From the NCBI GenBank assembly GCA_006384855.1, contig VCJN01000945.1, positions 248,001 through 312,000 of the forward strand: a DNA stretch of 64,000 bases, read 5' to 3'. The DNA is from Tetraselmis striata. Its lineage: Eukaryota > Chlorophyta > Chlorodendrophyceae > Chlorodendrales > Chlorodendraceae. Shown here one piece after another: positions 11,032 through 24,167 of the stretch. Position numbers and translations under genes: made by a program. The notes beneath the pieces were generated by a model. That model worked only from the letters and a program-made list of their open reading frames with translations, did no database searches and was not told the origin of the DNA. The number at the start of each line of letters is the position of its first letter. Positions within the stretch are counted from its first letter, which is position 1.

Positions 11032-13299
11032 AAACATGCAACCGAGTCAGGTTGTGTAAGTTACGCACGGTTCGTTTACGACTGCGAGCGTGGGCAGTCG
11101 GCAGGCGTGCCGATCTGAGGAAGGCGGAAGATGTGTTGAGTTGTCGAAATGTCTCGCGCCGAGAGGTTAAGAACCTCAATCGAGACGAAGGATGGGAGAT
11201 GTTGACGGCGCGCGACATAGGCCGGACGTGTCTAGAAATCAAGGCGCCGTCTCCCAACGGCACCATGCGGCAATTACTGTGCGCCGTGGCAGCGTGCGAC
11301 GACACGAACCGGAACTGCATGCCAACATGAACGGGCATGTTGACGACGGGTGCCCAGCAAAGCGGAACAGGTAAAACGAGTACGAAGATGCGCGCGCGGG
11401 AGCGCGAGCGCGCCGAGTAAAGCCAAGTGAAGTACGGTACGTTGTACGCGACCTGACGGTTACTCTGCACTTATACCGGCGGTGTAGATTACGAGGGGTG
11501 GACACGCAACCCCGCGCAACGACGGCGGTGTACGGCTGCTGCCATCACCAACGCGGTCGTCCCGCCGCCTCGCACGAGGGGCGGCACTTGGCATAACGCA
11601 TCGGGGCGCGGGCAGCACATGGGACCCAGTGTTGTCGTGCCCTACCGGTTTTGATGGGCGTCGGGGTCGGTTGCCGGCGACGTCGCTGAAGACCCGCCGA
11701 CTCTGTAAGATGTCGGCGCGGGTCGTCCATCGCATAGTGTGGCAAAGCGGCCGCCGCTGCTGCACCAGCGACGGTCGCCGACGACTTTGCAAGTCGCAGA
11801 CCTACGATGACGCCACGAAATGCATAGGTCGCGTCAAGTGGCGAATCTGCCCCCCGGCGGGCAGCTCGAGTAATTAACGGTGGGACACTGTGACGTCGGG
11901 AACCGGTTGGCCGGCGTAGAGGCTCTAATGGCCTACGCCGGCCCGTAACGATGCCAATGTTGTCGGACGAGGGGAACGACGAGGCGGCCGCCAATGCGGC
12001 ACCAACGACGGCCACCGAGGATCCAAATCCGGAGTCGGACATGGATAGTAGCGGTTACCACGAGACGTCGAGCACGCCAAGTGGTGGAGCTGCCCCCTGG
12101 CGGGCAGCTGCAAATTGTCGTGGTCCTTGTGACGACGACGTTGCAGTAGGAAGCGTCGGAGACGCGTCGGGCTGAACCGCGCATACGCTTCCCACTGCAA
12201 TCACAGCAAACGTTGCTGCGGCACGGTTAGGGCGAGGGCAACGAGCCCTCTCAAAACACACGCGCATGAGCGGCGCCATCCCCATAACGGACAAATTACG
12301 CGGGTAGTAGTTTCGGAAAACCACACCGCGTATAACGACCGTCGATGCCACGATGCCATGCTGAGAGAACACACGGCGGACCGAGTTGAAGTGTCTTGCA
12401 TGACGATAAACGGCCATCCTGACGACACGGACGTCCTCCTCCGTCCGCGCCGATTTGTGGCGGTAGGCGTAGTTGTAGTCGTCGCTGACAACCGTGACCA
12501 GCAACAACAAGCATGGTACCGAGCGCATCCGCCTCACCGAACCTCAAGAGTGAACTACTGCGAGGGAGTTCTTCACAGTTGGAGCCCACGAAAGCCCGTT
12601 TCTGCGACTCGGCTTCGGGTGTTGTGGTTTAAACCCCCTTCCCCCCAACGGGGACCCCGCAACTCTTATTCCACACCGCGTGCGCATCGCCACCCGAAAA
12701 CATCTCAACTGCAAAGCCATGGCACAAACGGAAAACGACTTCGGGCGCACGAGTCGGGAAAACCACAGTAACGAGGGACTGGTTATCGTTGTCTATGATG
12801 TAACGCATGTGCGCGGCACGTCGACTCACTGCCGGGAAAAAGAACCTCTGTGCGGAATTGATCAGCCCTTGCGACCCTCGCGCGCATAAGTACTACGCAA
12901 AGCCGCCGCCGAAATCGACATTGAATTACAACGTGCTAATCCAATGCTCTCCGCAGCCTGGATCGAGTTGTTGATCAGCCTGCCATCTCTGACCATCGTA
13001 GGGACACATATGTGTATTGCAGCTCCGGCTACCGGCCTTCCTCTTCTATTTCCATCCCCGCTTCCTTCCGTTGCAGCCTTGGGCTGCCCCGCATGTCTTC
13101 TATCACCGGCTTCGCGGCTTCTCCGTCCCCCGTGCCCGATTCGGCATATATAGAGCCCCACGCAGTGAGTATGTTGGTTGTTGGTTCGCTAGTCACAACA
13201 TCGACCCGCTGCACATGTAGGCGTTGGGCTAGGGCGGTGCATAGCCAAAGGCAGCAAGCTGGAGGATGGCGGGCGAGGTGCTAATGGCTGTGCTACATA

Positions 13300-13460
13300 G
13301 CTCCCCCGCCGGGAGCGCAAGGCTCGCGGGCGATGGGGCCGCCGGTACTAAAACATGATGGTACCGGGAACTTCACCGGTTGAAACCACGAACACACTGT
13401 ACGGTCGCACTAGGACAGTTGAATTGGGAAACCCGATAAACATGTTTTGGATCATATTTC
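13300..13460 (+). repeat. right direct repeat, DIRS-terminus-like
   Basis: This is the partner of 10881-11031. It ends with GGGAAACCCGATAAACATGT followed by TTTGGATCA, close to the element edge at 981-1004. Confidence 0.5.
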
Positions 13461-13561
13461 TCTGTAGTACCAGTACTTACGTCATGTTCATCCGGCCCGT
13501 GTGGGACTACCTAGTACTGCTACTCACAATTTCTTCACTATCCGTTTCCCACCATAAACTA

Positions 13562-14920
13562 CACCCCTGCCTCCATATTAGTCCCAGGCCCCTTTCTCGC
13601 CGAATCCGAGCTTTCGAATAGTAGGGCACCTGATTATATGTTTTATGACCTGATATCCTGGAATATTGCACATTTATGCTCAGCCTTTACCACCATAGGG
13701 TGTAAGCAACCCCTTTGGCCCTAACAATAAGTGCCCTACACGAGCGGCACTTGCGCCACACTGAGCGTTTCTAGTACCCCCACAACAACGGGGGTGGGTG
13801 CCCCGCACGTCCCGCCGCGCATGCATAGATCATTGCATGGTGGGATGGCTATGGGTGGGCGAGAAAACATGTCAGCAAAGAGGCTAGGGTATTATTGCTT
13901 GGGGTGGGGCCATAGCGGCGTGCGCCCGTGCACGATGCGGCGTGAGACCATCGCCACTGCAATGCAGCCTTGTGGTGCATCTCTCAAACTCGCGGTATCA
14001 CTCAGTGCGTTGCGAGGAACCGTCAGAAAATTTCATATAAATACCAATGAAAACTACGCGAGCAGGGCTATAGATTCCGCAGCTGCAGCACGGTCGTCCG
14101 AGGCCATTTAGGCACTTTTTCGATTTTTTTGAAATAGTATGTCAAAATCTGACGTCCCTGTCAACGTGTGGTCAACATGTCGGCGTGCAACTTTACGCCA
14201 AGGGGGTCTCAAAACATGATACACGGTGGCGGGACAGTGTGTTGTGTATACTTGTGCACGGACTACTCATACTTGGCACATACCCCCCTTAAGCGATGCC
14301 CACGGCGGCCATGTTAGATCCCCTCTTTCACAACATTATTTCCAGTCATTAGCATTGACGCATTAAGGTGCACGCCATTGCCGCGCCACTGGGCTCACCA
14401 TGGCGCGTTATGAGCGTGCGGCCATGCATTGCTATAGAAAAGCTTTGGCCTACGGCAACGAAGCCGCGAGAACCCTCTCCCGCCTGCGCGTGCAACGATC
14501 ACAACTGCATTTTGTCCATGATTTTGGCCATAAACCATTGTCATCGACACGCAGGGCTTGGTCCAGGTCGTGAATGGCCTAATTTCAATGCCCTACGTGT
14601 ATGGTGGATAGTGATATCATACCAAGGATGATGTGGCATGAGTACGGAGGCTGTGGTGCCCCATGCCTATTTGTGCACACGCGTGGCGCAATTTGTGGTT
14701 TTGAAGCGCCAACGCCAGAAGCACTGCTTTTGCACGAATGAAAGCATTGACGGCAACGGCCCCCGCGTGGCAATATGGGGTGTATCGCGCTATCGCGGCA
14801 TTTCCCCCCAGCCGTACGACCCTGAGTAACCCGCATGCACGTGCGCACGGCCTCAATGCAGCTAGCCGCGCATGGGCATGTGGATCAAATTTGCAAACCC
14901 CATACTTATGTGGAGGGGTG
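13562..14920 (+). mobile_element. TA-flanked TIR DNA transposon, copy A (non-autonomous)
   Basis: The 1359-bp unit has outer ends CACCCCTGCCTCCATATTAG at the left and the inverse CTTATGTGGAGGGGTG at the right. A TA lies on each side (13560-13561 and 14921-14922). It is about 90% or more identical along its length to copy D (57269-58618), and its right half matches copy B (24168-25640) in inverted orientation. No transposase is seen; the internal frames are short. TA flanks suggest a TA-targeting transposase (Tc1/mariner or similar), but the TIR does not match a family I can name. Confidence 0.7.
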
Positions 14921-14922
14921 TA

Positions 14923-16603
14923 TTACACTATCGTCTGAATTAATTTTCATGCCAAAATTTTTATGAGGGGATTATAACAATATAAGGATTAGCGATACAT
15001 GTGTGTAGAGTGCTATTATTATTATTGATGCTGCATGCATGCATGCAGGAGCATCGGCCAAGACCTGTGCAAACCTTGCCAGGTGGGCGGCCAGTCCGTG
15101 GCGCGAGCAGCCACGACGTACAGTCGCGGTTGCATCGCGTCGTCCCATGCGCCGGCGCGCGATGACCATCTGTTACCCTGTAGGGCCGGCGGTCGTAGTT
15201 TTTTTTTAGCCCGGCGGTAGTACCCGGGTACCTTACCTTCGGGTACCTGACCTTCGCCCCACCCTACCTCGTGCAAGTGTACACGCGTACCTATTAATGA
15301 ACCAAACCCATCCGCCACTATGAGATACATATCCGGCGGTCTGGATGCTGGCGGCACCCGCCTCGACTGCAGCGGCCACCTGGGTACAGTACTGCAGCAC
15401 ATCGCGAAACCGTACCGAATGCGTGCGGATGCTCAGCTATACCATCACGGTCGGCAGTTGCAAAATGCAAACACAACACCAGCAGCATCACATACCTTAG
15501 TCTAGGCCCGCGCGACAGCGTGGGCTGCACTGAGCTTGCGTGACCCGCGTCGGGTACCCAAGCTCGTCGAGTCGCACGTAAGGTAAGTCAGCGCGGCTGT
15601 CGTCCAAGGCAGCGCAGTACCGGGAGGGAAAAAAATGTATATATATGGAGCCAGACACCGCAGTACGTGTACTTTAGCCGTCCGCCGAGCCTCTCGGGTC
15701 GAGGTTGAGCGGGCTGGAAGGTCGCAGGGCGGCAGCTCGCTGTCTGGCCTGTAGTGCTAGCTCGGGATCCTGTCGAAAGTGTCGGGTCGGAGGCTGCTGC
15801 TGCGGCAGCTGAATTGTTATTGCGAAAGCTTGCTGTCAAGAGGCGATTTGTTATATCTATCATCATATGGAGGATTTTTACGTTATAATGACCGGTGCCG
15901 TATTCTTTGATTATTATCCTGGTAGCTTAAGAGGGCGTCACACCGAGGCGGCAGCAGCGGGGTCGTACCTCGCCCAGGATGGTCGCTGCTGCCATAGCGC
16001 TTCCCCCACCTCAAAGCGGCGTAACCTGTCCCTCCACGTTTTGGCCGGGCTGGCTCGCCCTAGCTGCTCGCCGACGGGCCGGGTGGGTAGGACAGTGGTA
16101 TGTATCGGTATGGCCAGGCTGTAGCGCCGCCGCGACGAAGGGACGCCGAGGCGCGCCGAGCGAGAGGTGGCGGGGGCGCTCCGTGCTGTCTAACTCCACC
16201 ACCGTACGTGGATGTGCAGTTCATACTGTGCAGTACCCACGGAAGAGTATTGGAAGTGCAGTATCCACTGCTGATCGCCACTTTGGCTTGGATGGCGGAA
16301 GGGCGGGCAGGGGGGGGGGGGGGGGGGGGGGGGGAGGGGGGCTATTGCCCCTTCCATATGATCCCAGCCGGAAATAAGCCAGTAGACTGAACCATTAATT
16401 ACCCCCCTTGCCCCCCGGCCCCCCGGGCCACGGATCAAATCTACCAATTTAAGACGGGTGCCGGTGGGCCAGTCACACACGGCTAGAGACAGCAATCATG
16501 ACTCCCTGACTCCCTAATGCGGCGCGGGCTCTGAGCGTTGTGTTGGTGGTGCAGGCGGCCATCTGGATGAGTGCGGCAAGGCGGTGACGCCCAGGAGGTT
16601 GCA
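14923..16603. other. spacer upstream of the kinase gene
   Basis: This contains a mixed, partly GC-rich sequence with a G-run at about 16310-16334. A stretch near 15290-15320 (ATTAATGAACCAAACCCAT) recurs near 28845. No gene was recognised. The 5' untranslated part of the gene at 16604 probably lies in the last few hundred bases. Confidence 0.35.
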
Positions 16604-16784
16604 ATGTCGAGCATGGAGGCCTACACGCGAAGGTACACCCCCTCCCTGATACTCTCCCTGACGCGGCGGCTCATCTGTGGTGAGTCCCAGCATTCTCCGT
16701 GGCGCTGCATGTGTGGCGCCGTGCCGGCAGAGGCGCGGGTTGCTTGGTTGTGGGTAGTTGGTAGAGGCATCTGCAGGAGCCCCG

Positions 16785-16815
<31 letters not shown>

Positions 16816-19690
16816 CCCGCCTTGGTGCACTGATTGCAGCGTCTGGGTTGGCTCGTAGCCACAGCCAGTCCTCCGCGCCGGCACAGCTCCGAGGGGCGGA
16901 GTCGTCCAGCTCGCTCAACTCGGACGACAGCAGCACGATGTCCCAGCAGGCCAAGCAGTCGGACCTGCGCTGCTTTGGCACTTTCCTTGCTGAGCTGATG
17001 CTTGGCGAAGGATCCTCAGAGGACAGGTTCATGGTACCCCCCCCCCCCCCCCCCTCGTGGCACACATGCACGCTCGCACCGCCTCCGCTCATGCCTGCCG
17101 TACCAGTCCCCCAACCCACAGCACCGCGTCGCGCCTGTGGTTGAGCCACTCGCCGCCTGCGTCGCACGTCTGGCAGACTGCATCCCCGGTCTACAACGCC
17201 ATCTTCCGCCTCGGGCACTTGTTCCTCCAGAAGGACATCGGCAAGATGCGGCAGTGCATGCAGGACCTGGGCATGCACGAAGCGGTGTGCCTTTACGGCA
17301 CAACCAAGGCGGCCGCCCAGGTGTGGGCGGAGGCCTGCCTGCGTGATGCCTGGGGCGGGCGGGCGGGATGCTGTCCGCGGTGTGGCTGCAGCGCCAACGC
17401 CCGCTGCCCCCCCCCCCCCCCCTCCCGCCACTCACCTCCTATCCTATGGCCTACCAACCATCAGGAGAGCGCGGCGGCAGCGGCGGCGGCAGCGCCCGAG
17501 AAGCCCATGGCCCGCTCATACACAATGCCCCACAACCAGATGGCGATGCTGTCGCCCCCGCCCGGAGACCACAACGACTTGCCCGATGCACGGTTCTCGC
17601 AGTCCGTCCGCGGGTACAATAAAGTCACATATCACGCCATGTGAGTATCGCCCAGCCCGTGGCCGCGCCCGCAGTGTGGCATGTCGCTCCTTGCGGCCGC
17701 TGAAGCCCCCCGAGGTGCGCGATCCGCAGGGACCGGGAGTTCAACCAGGGGCTCGTGCGGCGCATGATTGTGGACTTCATGAAGGTGCGCGCCGCCGGGC
17801 GAGTGGCGCCGGCCGGCGGCGTGGGCGGCGGTGGTGGGCGCGCATGGTGGGCGCTGAGAGAGCGTTCGCGCTGGGGGTGGCGCCGCAGGAAGTGGAGGCG
17901 TACGCGTTCCAGTACTTCAGCGACCACTGGGACCGGGCGGAGGAGCTGGTCGCTGTAAACGCGCGGGCTGCCAGGTAGGGGGGTTGGACCTGCTGGGCGT
18001 GTGCCTGCCGACTGCTAGTACATTGCTGGCTGCGCCCTCCGTCCCGCTGAGGCCGCCCTGGCCATGATGCCCGCAGGAAACTCGGCCTCCGGCACGGGCG
18101 CCATCACGTGCCAGGTGCCGGGCAGCGCCGGGAGAAGAGCTCCCCGGAACTGCACTCCTCCGACCTGGCGGTGCCTTCGCCCGCCCCCCCCCCCCCCCCC
18201 CCCCTCGCTATGTTGCAGGGCAGCCCCGCGCCCGCAGTCATTACTAGCCTCAGCAAGTTTCAGTTTCGGGGAGCAGGAGGGCTGAGGGAGGCTGTGGTGG
18301 GACAGGCGGACAGCTCCGGGGAGGTAGAGGGCGCGGAAGCGGGGATAGACGCATGGAGGATCCGTGCGCGTGCAAACTGGCACAGGGGGTTCCGCGCGAT
18401 TGGCAAGAAGGTGCGCCGCCGCCCTCGCCATGCGCTTGCGGGACGGCAGAGGGGGGGGGGGGGGGGGCGCAGCTGCTGACCCGCCTGTGTGGTCAGGTGA
18501 CGATGGACATGTTGGGCGTCACGAGAAAGTCCAAGACGCTGACGGAGGTCTTTGCGTCCTTGATGGTGAGGCGCCGGGCCCCCTGGCCTGCCCCACTCCT
18601 GCCGTAGATCGCCGCCTCCCCCACACATTAAAAGAGCAGGGGAGAGGGAGGGGGGGGGGGGGGGGGGGTCTCCCCGCTCCGTCCTCATTATCCGGCATCT
18701 CTAGAGCTGCGGGTGCCGGCGCACCTACAAGAAGCCCAGTATTACACGAGATTACTGCGTGCGCCGACTGCAAGCAGCACTTTCTTGTTATCAGGATGTG
18801 TTTGAATGTTCCTTGATGCTGGGCGGGCGAAACGCCGGCGCTCTTATATGTGAGTACTTGGCGGTGCGTTGTCGTCCACAGCCAAAAAATCGCGCCTGGC
18901 TCCATGCAGCTCTGGCGGCATGCGTCACTGACGTCGTGGCTGCTTGTGAACGCGCGTTGCCATCAGCGGCCCGGCAGCTCCCTAGCCGACGTCGTGGAGA
19001 ACAAGCGCAGCGGCATCCTGGACTCCTCTGTGCTGGAGAAGCCGCGGGAGGACACGGGGCGCCAACCGGTGCTGCTCATCCTGGGCGGCGGGATGGCCGC
19101 TGGCAAGAGTACCGTGCGGGAGATCATCGGCAAGAGTGACTTCTGGAGCAAGGTGCGCTTTCCCCCGCTGCGGCTGGACCACCTGCTGCCCCTGCGCAGC
19201 ATGACGCTGACCACACCCGCCTCTCCTGCGCACCAGGTGGCTCCGGACGCGGTGGTGGTTGAGGCGGACGCGATCAAGGAGTGCGACCACCTCTTCCGCC
19301 ACCTCAGGGGCGGGCGCACCAACTACCGGGACGACAAGGACGCCCGGAAGATCGCGCACGAGTACTCCACGCAGGTGTGCCCCCTTCCCCTCCTGCCGGG
19401 AAGGCTCATCCGCCAGCATCGGTCTGTGCATGTCAAGCGAGCACAGGGATCCCTCACGGGGCAACTCAACACCCCTTCCCTGCGCCGCCCCTGTCAGGCG
19501 GCGGAGGCCATCCTGGTGGCGGCCATCAACGAGCAAAAGGACGTCATCTTTGACGGCACCATGACGTGGGCGCCCTTTGTGGAGCAGACCATCGCCATGG
19601 CACGGGACTTCGAGCACGCGTACGTGTGCGGCCCGGGCTACGTGCCCGCGCAGCCTGGCGGCACGGCGGGCGTGGAGCGGTGCGCCCCCC

Positions 19691-19723
<33 letters not shown>

Positions 19724-20657
19724 TGGTAGTGCTCATGCAGACACTTTGCCGCATTGGGTGATGGATTCCGCTGGGCGTTTTCCGTACCCAGGTACTACGA
19801 GCCGCTACCCGAGAAGGAGCAGGAGACCTTCAGCAAGAGGCACTCGACCCGCAGGCCGTACCGCATTGAGATGGTGAGCGCGTGGATGGGCGGGGAGATG
19901 GCTGCTGCCGTGCTGTGTGTCTGTGTGGCACAGTGTAAAGTCCACAACAAATCTGCCACCACTACACTTTGGGTTTGCCGTAGTGTGCTATTGTTTTTGA
20001 CCACGAAAGGATAAATCTACATGTATCTATCAGAGCAACCCACCAAACATGCAACACTGAAGTCCCAAGTCGACGATGCTGCAAAGCAAAACAATAGGTT
20101 TTGGGCCCGCAAACAACCTTGTGAAATGGTACGGTACAGTTGTACTCGTGTGTGAGCAATGGCCCATGCGCACATGCGGCATTTTCTCCCCCCCCCCCGC
20201 CCCGCCCCGCCCCCCCCTCCATTTCCTCCCCTCTCCATCCCAAGTGCGGAATGTGCTATATTCATGACGATTTGTTCAGGTTGACATGTGTCAGGGTATC
20301 AGTTTAATGTTCCTGACGTCCCACATTAGTCTATGAGGGGCAGCGTACCGAGCGGTGTGATGTGTTCTGTGTTGCGGCTGACGGGCTGCGCACCTGCATG
20401 GCCAGATCGGCGTCACGTGCGACCCTGGGCTGGCGGTGTGCCGCGGCATCTGGCGCTGGCTCTCCGTCGGCCGCGGCGTGCCCATCAGCGCGCAGCTGCG
20501 CTCCCACCGCCTCTTCGCGGAGAACTTCGAGCGGTACACCAGGAAGGTGGACAGCGCAACGCTGTACTTCACCGGCGCGGCGCTCACCACGTTCAACAAG
20601 GGACACATGGACACCTCCCCGCAGGTCATCGCGCACTGCAGCTCCGCCACCAGGGTG

Positions 20658-20688
<31 letters not shown>

Positions 20689-21851
20689 CTTCTCCTTGCC
20701 TTTCCCTACTTCTGTTCTCACCTTGTACGAACCATGTATCGTAGCCGCCACGCTTTGGGCCTGCTGTTTGAACCACTGTTTTTGACTCCCTCACGGAAGA
20801 AATATGTGCGCTTCTTGTCTGGCTACTTATCACAATGCGTCACAGTGACAGCAATAAGCAGGAACATTCCGACCCGATCGTGCAATGTACGCAACAAATC
20901 ATCATGTTTGCGACCGGCGAGCCCAAAGAGATTTTATCATCGTACCGTATGCTAGTGCCGGTGCAAGTTATTCTCTGTGATTTCGGAGCATCTCGAGCCG
21001 CCGAGGGGTGTGGTTTCGGAGCATGTTGTGTGCCACCTGCATCCACTGCTCCGAAACCACACGCTGCTGGGTTAGATCCAATTTATTCCTACCGTGCTCC
21101 CACAATTTTAAAACCCTACCTTTACACCCTATACACCCTGTATACACCCTACCTATACACCCTGTACATCCGCCACCGCTGCGCCGCTGACGAATGGGCT
21201 CCACCACCACTGGATGCCCGCAGGATGAGCTGCTGCTGAACAACACCGCGTTCAACACCTTCAAGCAGCTGCGGATGCTCAACGAGCTTGCCGAGTCGCG
21301 CGAGACGCTCTTCAACTTCCCCGTGGCAGTGGCAGGTGGCCCGCTGGCCGGGCGCTACGAGGGGATGACGCGCGTGGCGGGCGCTGACAACGGCGCAGAC
21401 GTACCGCGAGTGGTGGGCCGGGCGCATGCTGGCGGAGCGGAAGGCGAGAAGCACTACATTCCGACGTCGGACCCGGCGCGAAAGCAGGTAACCCCCAGCC
21501 ACCACCAGTGCTGTAACCCTGGAATTTTTAGGGTTTGAAACCCTGCATCCCTAAATCGTTTTATGATCCACTATGTCACAAAGTTTTTTCAGGATCCAAA
21601 ACCCTATCAATCCTTCACAGCATCAGCAACCTTCCAAACCCTGAATCTTATTGGCAATTGTACCTCCGCAGGGCCTGCAAGCTGTGTTCCGGAAGCTGGA
21701 CGCCGGGTTCTGGCAGCGGACCATCCTGCACACGGCGCCGAGTAGCCACCCCCTCTGTGGCAAGGAGGCAGCGGACATGTGTGTCATCGAGGAGGGGCCG
21801 GTGCGTGCGGCCCCCACCCGCTCGGGTGGCACGGGTAACTGCTCTGATTAG
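16604..21851 (+). CDS. zeta-toxin-like P-loop kinase domain protein, 17 exons
   Basis: Exons read by eye: 16604-16679, 16840-17026, 17122-17320, 17465-17640, 17730-17784, 17889-17974, 18077-18170, 18219-18410, 18497-18565, 18795-18849, 18986-19152, 19237-19374, 19498-19625, 19792-19873, 20406-20654, 21224-21487, 21672-21851. Phases agree at every junction and give about 798 residues. The C-terminal half is the kinase: Walker A GGGMAAGKST (Lys codon 19105-19107), VVVEADAIKE, VIFDGTMTW, then RGVPISAQLRSHRLFAENFE, which is typical of eukaryotic zeta-toxin-domain proteins. The family phosphorylates a small substrate with ATP; bacterial members act on UDP-N-acetylglucosamine, but the eukaryotic substrate is unknown. 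The N-terminal ~400 residues, including RLGHLFLQKDIGKMRQCM, match nothing I recognise. There is no partner antitoxin and no sign of recent transfer: GC-rich codons and introns match the neighbours. Several introns contain C- or G-runs. The first ATG could lie further upstream. Confidence 0.7.
21007..21062. repeat. 16-bp perfect inverted repeat in an intron
   Basis: GTGTGGTTTCGGAGCA is followed after 24 bases by its exact reverse complement, TGCTCCGAAACCACAC. It sits in the intron 20655-21223 of the kinase gene. The arm TGCTCCGAAACCA looks like the 3' end of a tRNA with CCA. Confidence 0.6.
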
Positions 21852-24165
21852 TAGGGTTTGACCGCGTACACCCTAACCTTACATCAGTATCAGGGAATCG
21901 ATGTATGGTCAGGATCGGCGGGACGATGGTGGATGAGCAGGAAGCATCCTTTCATACATTGTTAAGATTATCTTGATATTTATCCCGCCAGCACTTGCTC
22001 AGGCGCATTGGATATTTACATGTACAGTACAGCTGAGGCCCTTATAGGCACATCTGTTGGATATAAGCAGGCCCCAATTAGGTCCATTCATGCGTGCCGT
22101 CAATATCAGCCCCGACCGTCCTATACTGATATCCCATACATAAACTAAATAATTCCGATATTGAATACACTCAGCCAATATTTTTTAGACGGATCAGCTC
22201 ACCGGGTCAGCGTTGATCGATGTATTTCAGTTAGGCGTAATCAAAGTATCGGTGGTTGAACCTCATGCTGATTATCGGCGGTGGCAGTGAGACGCCCAGT
22301 TTTCGGACTGTGGCACTTAGCAGAGTGGGGGTCGCTGGGCTCACGTTGCATTGGGTCCCGGTGTCGCACTGACGCTCCGCGCTTGGTGTGTCCCCCTCCC
22401 CCCCCCCCAAGTCCCCCTTTCAGCTCCGCCAGCGATCCGCCGAACAGCCGGGAAGCCCCAGCATATATGCCCATCGGAGCGTGCCCGTCGTGCCTACGTT
22501 AACCTCCGCCGGAGGCAGCGGGACCCTACGATAGCACACAGGAGGGGCCGGGCTTTCCGCTGTCCGCACCCGCCCCCAGCGCTCAGCAGGGGGGGCGAGA
22601 AGGTCAGAGGCATACGGAAGCGGTCCAGCACCCAAACGGAACACGTGCCCCCCCCCCCCCCCCCCCCCCATTCCCTTCCCCCTTGGGTGGGGGGCGACTG
22701 TAAACTATTCAGCTTGTCCGTGTCGCCAATCGTTTGTCGCCATCCAGGCTGGCGTATTCGGGTTGCACTGCTGAGTCCGAGACCCGCTCGCCTTCCGCAC
22801 TGTGACCCGCCATGCTGTGGCCGAGATGCCGGCACGTCAGTGGAGTTTCGCCACGGCAGGAAATGTTGCCCCATGCGCTCCCCCCCCCCCCCCCCCCCCC
22901 GGCAAAACTCTCCCTCTGCCTGTTGTACCCTTTGCTCTACTCTGCTTTTTGTCTGACAGCACGCGCGCACATCGCCGCATCGTTGCACAATTGTGGTTTT
23001 GTTTAGCTGTTCATTAATCAGTGTATCCGATGCATCAGCCGGACTTTGCCATTGCTGGGCAGCTGAAGCCGGAGAAGCTGGCTGGGCCAAGCTCGATGCG
23101 AGGCGGGTGATGGCTGGTGTCGCTGGCGCCCGGGACCCTGATGGCGCAGTCTCGGATATCTGATGTATTTCGCCGGGCGTGTCGGTGCTGATAGTGATGG
23201 GTTCATGTCGCCGCCCTGAGCAGAGCGTGCCGTTGCCTCGGGACCCCGGGAAGCTGTCGTCTCGCCCGGGGCATCGTGCCATCGTACAGTTTAGACTGCC
23301 ATTGGGTAGATGCCACGCGCCCGCGCCATTAGGTCGCCATCTCACGCAGGAAACACCCCGCTCAACTGTTCTAGATCATGATCCATCCCGCAGCGCCAGT
23401 CTCGCGACTCCCCATACGCCCTCATCGGCAGCGCGTTAGCGCTAAACGTCGTCGTCGTGTCATGCTCGTCGTCGTGACTGCTGCTGCGACGCGTCTTCGT
23501 CGTTGTCGTCGCGCGCGTCGAGGCGGCGGAGGTCGCGTTTGTCGTGCTGTTGGTGCTTAATATGCTGGTACATATATACAATATACACTATATATATACC
23601 TCTGGCCGTCACTAATAGTCAGCATCATAAGTGAATAAATAACGTATGGGCATGTGCATGTATGTATGCATGACATGTATGTATGTGTATGTGTGTATGT
23701 ATGTTTATGATGTATGTATGTTGTATGCTGTATGTGTGTAGTCGCTATCTACATGAAATTGTAGCAGCGCATACAATAATGATAATTACATTACTATTGT
23801 TCTATGTATAAAATTGATGAGAATATAATCGATTATTATATATAATATGACAATAAAATATAATAATAGGCTGCTATATGTTATACATATTGTGGCAGCA
23901 TATCATCAGCAGTATATATATGTGTTATAGTGTGTTCGGCGCCTGTTTTACTGCACCACATAGATCTGACGACGAGGAGCACGGGCAGTGGCGGCAGCAC
24001 AGCAGGCAGCGGCAGCGCGAAGCCCGCGCGGCGCGAGCTCGCGCGTGGATGTCCCGATGTGACGACGTACTGCGCGTGCTATGGGTCGTCAGGTACTTGT
24101 GTCTACGTCATCGCATATATACTAATATTACTACCGGATGACCCATCACAGCAGAAGCCTATGTA
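21852..24165. other. gene-poor region, C-runs and AT-rich simple sequence
   Basis: C-runs lie near 22396, 22647 and 22881. A long minus-strand frame at 22494-23345 is low-complexity and not convincing. A CGTCGT-rich stretch lies at 23440-23530, and 23570-23930 is AT-rich. Confidence 0.4.
23645..23745. repeat. TATG/TGTATG microsatellite
   Basis: About 100 bp is made of irregular GTATGTAT units. Confidence 0.75.
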
Positions 24166-24167
24166 TA

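Larger units (their letters stand above)
10881..13460. mobile_element. candidate retroelement bounded by direct repeats
   Basis: Two ~150-bp direct repeats (10881-11031 and 13300-13460) enclose about 2.3 kb. The repeat edges resemble the DIRS-like termini elsewhere in the window. The interior holds only short or medium frames, such as the minus frame at 12055-12537, with no motif I recognise. It may be an incomplete or non-autonomous DIRS-like element, or two independent terminal fragments. Confidence 0.35.

Noticed and set aside
13731-14111. Small protein encoded inside transposon copy A
   Set aside because: The matching frame in copy D is altered and shorter, so it is not conserved as coding.
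16514-17431. 305-codon minus-strand frame
   Set aside because: It is antisense to phased exons of the kinase gene.
18850-21851. Bacterial-type toxin-antitoxin locus
   Set aside because: The kinase is split by many introns, has a long N-terminal half, shows no neighbouring antitoxin, and is typical of eukaryotic zeta-domain proteins.
22494-23345. 283-codon minus-strand frame
   Set aside because: It crosses two C-runs, has low-complexity Gly-rich stretches and no motif; GC-rich DNA readily gives such frames.
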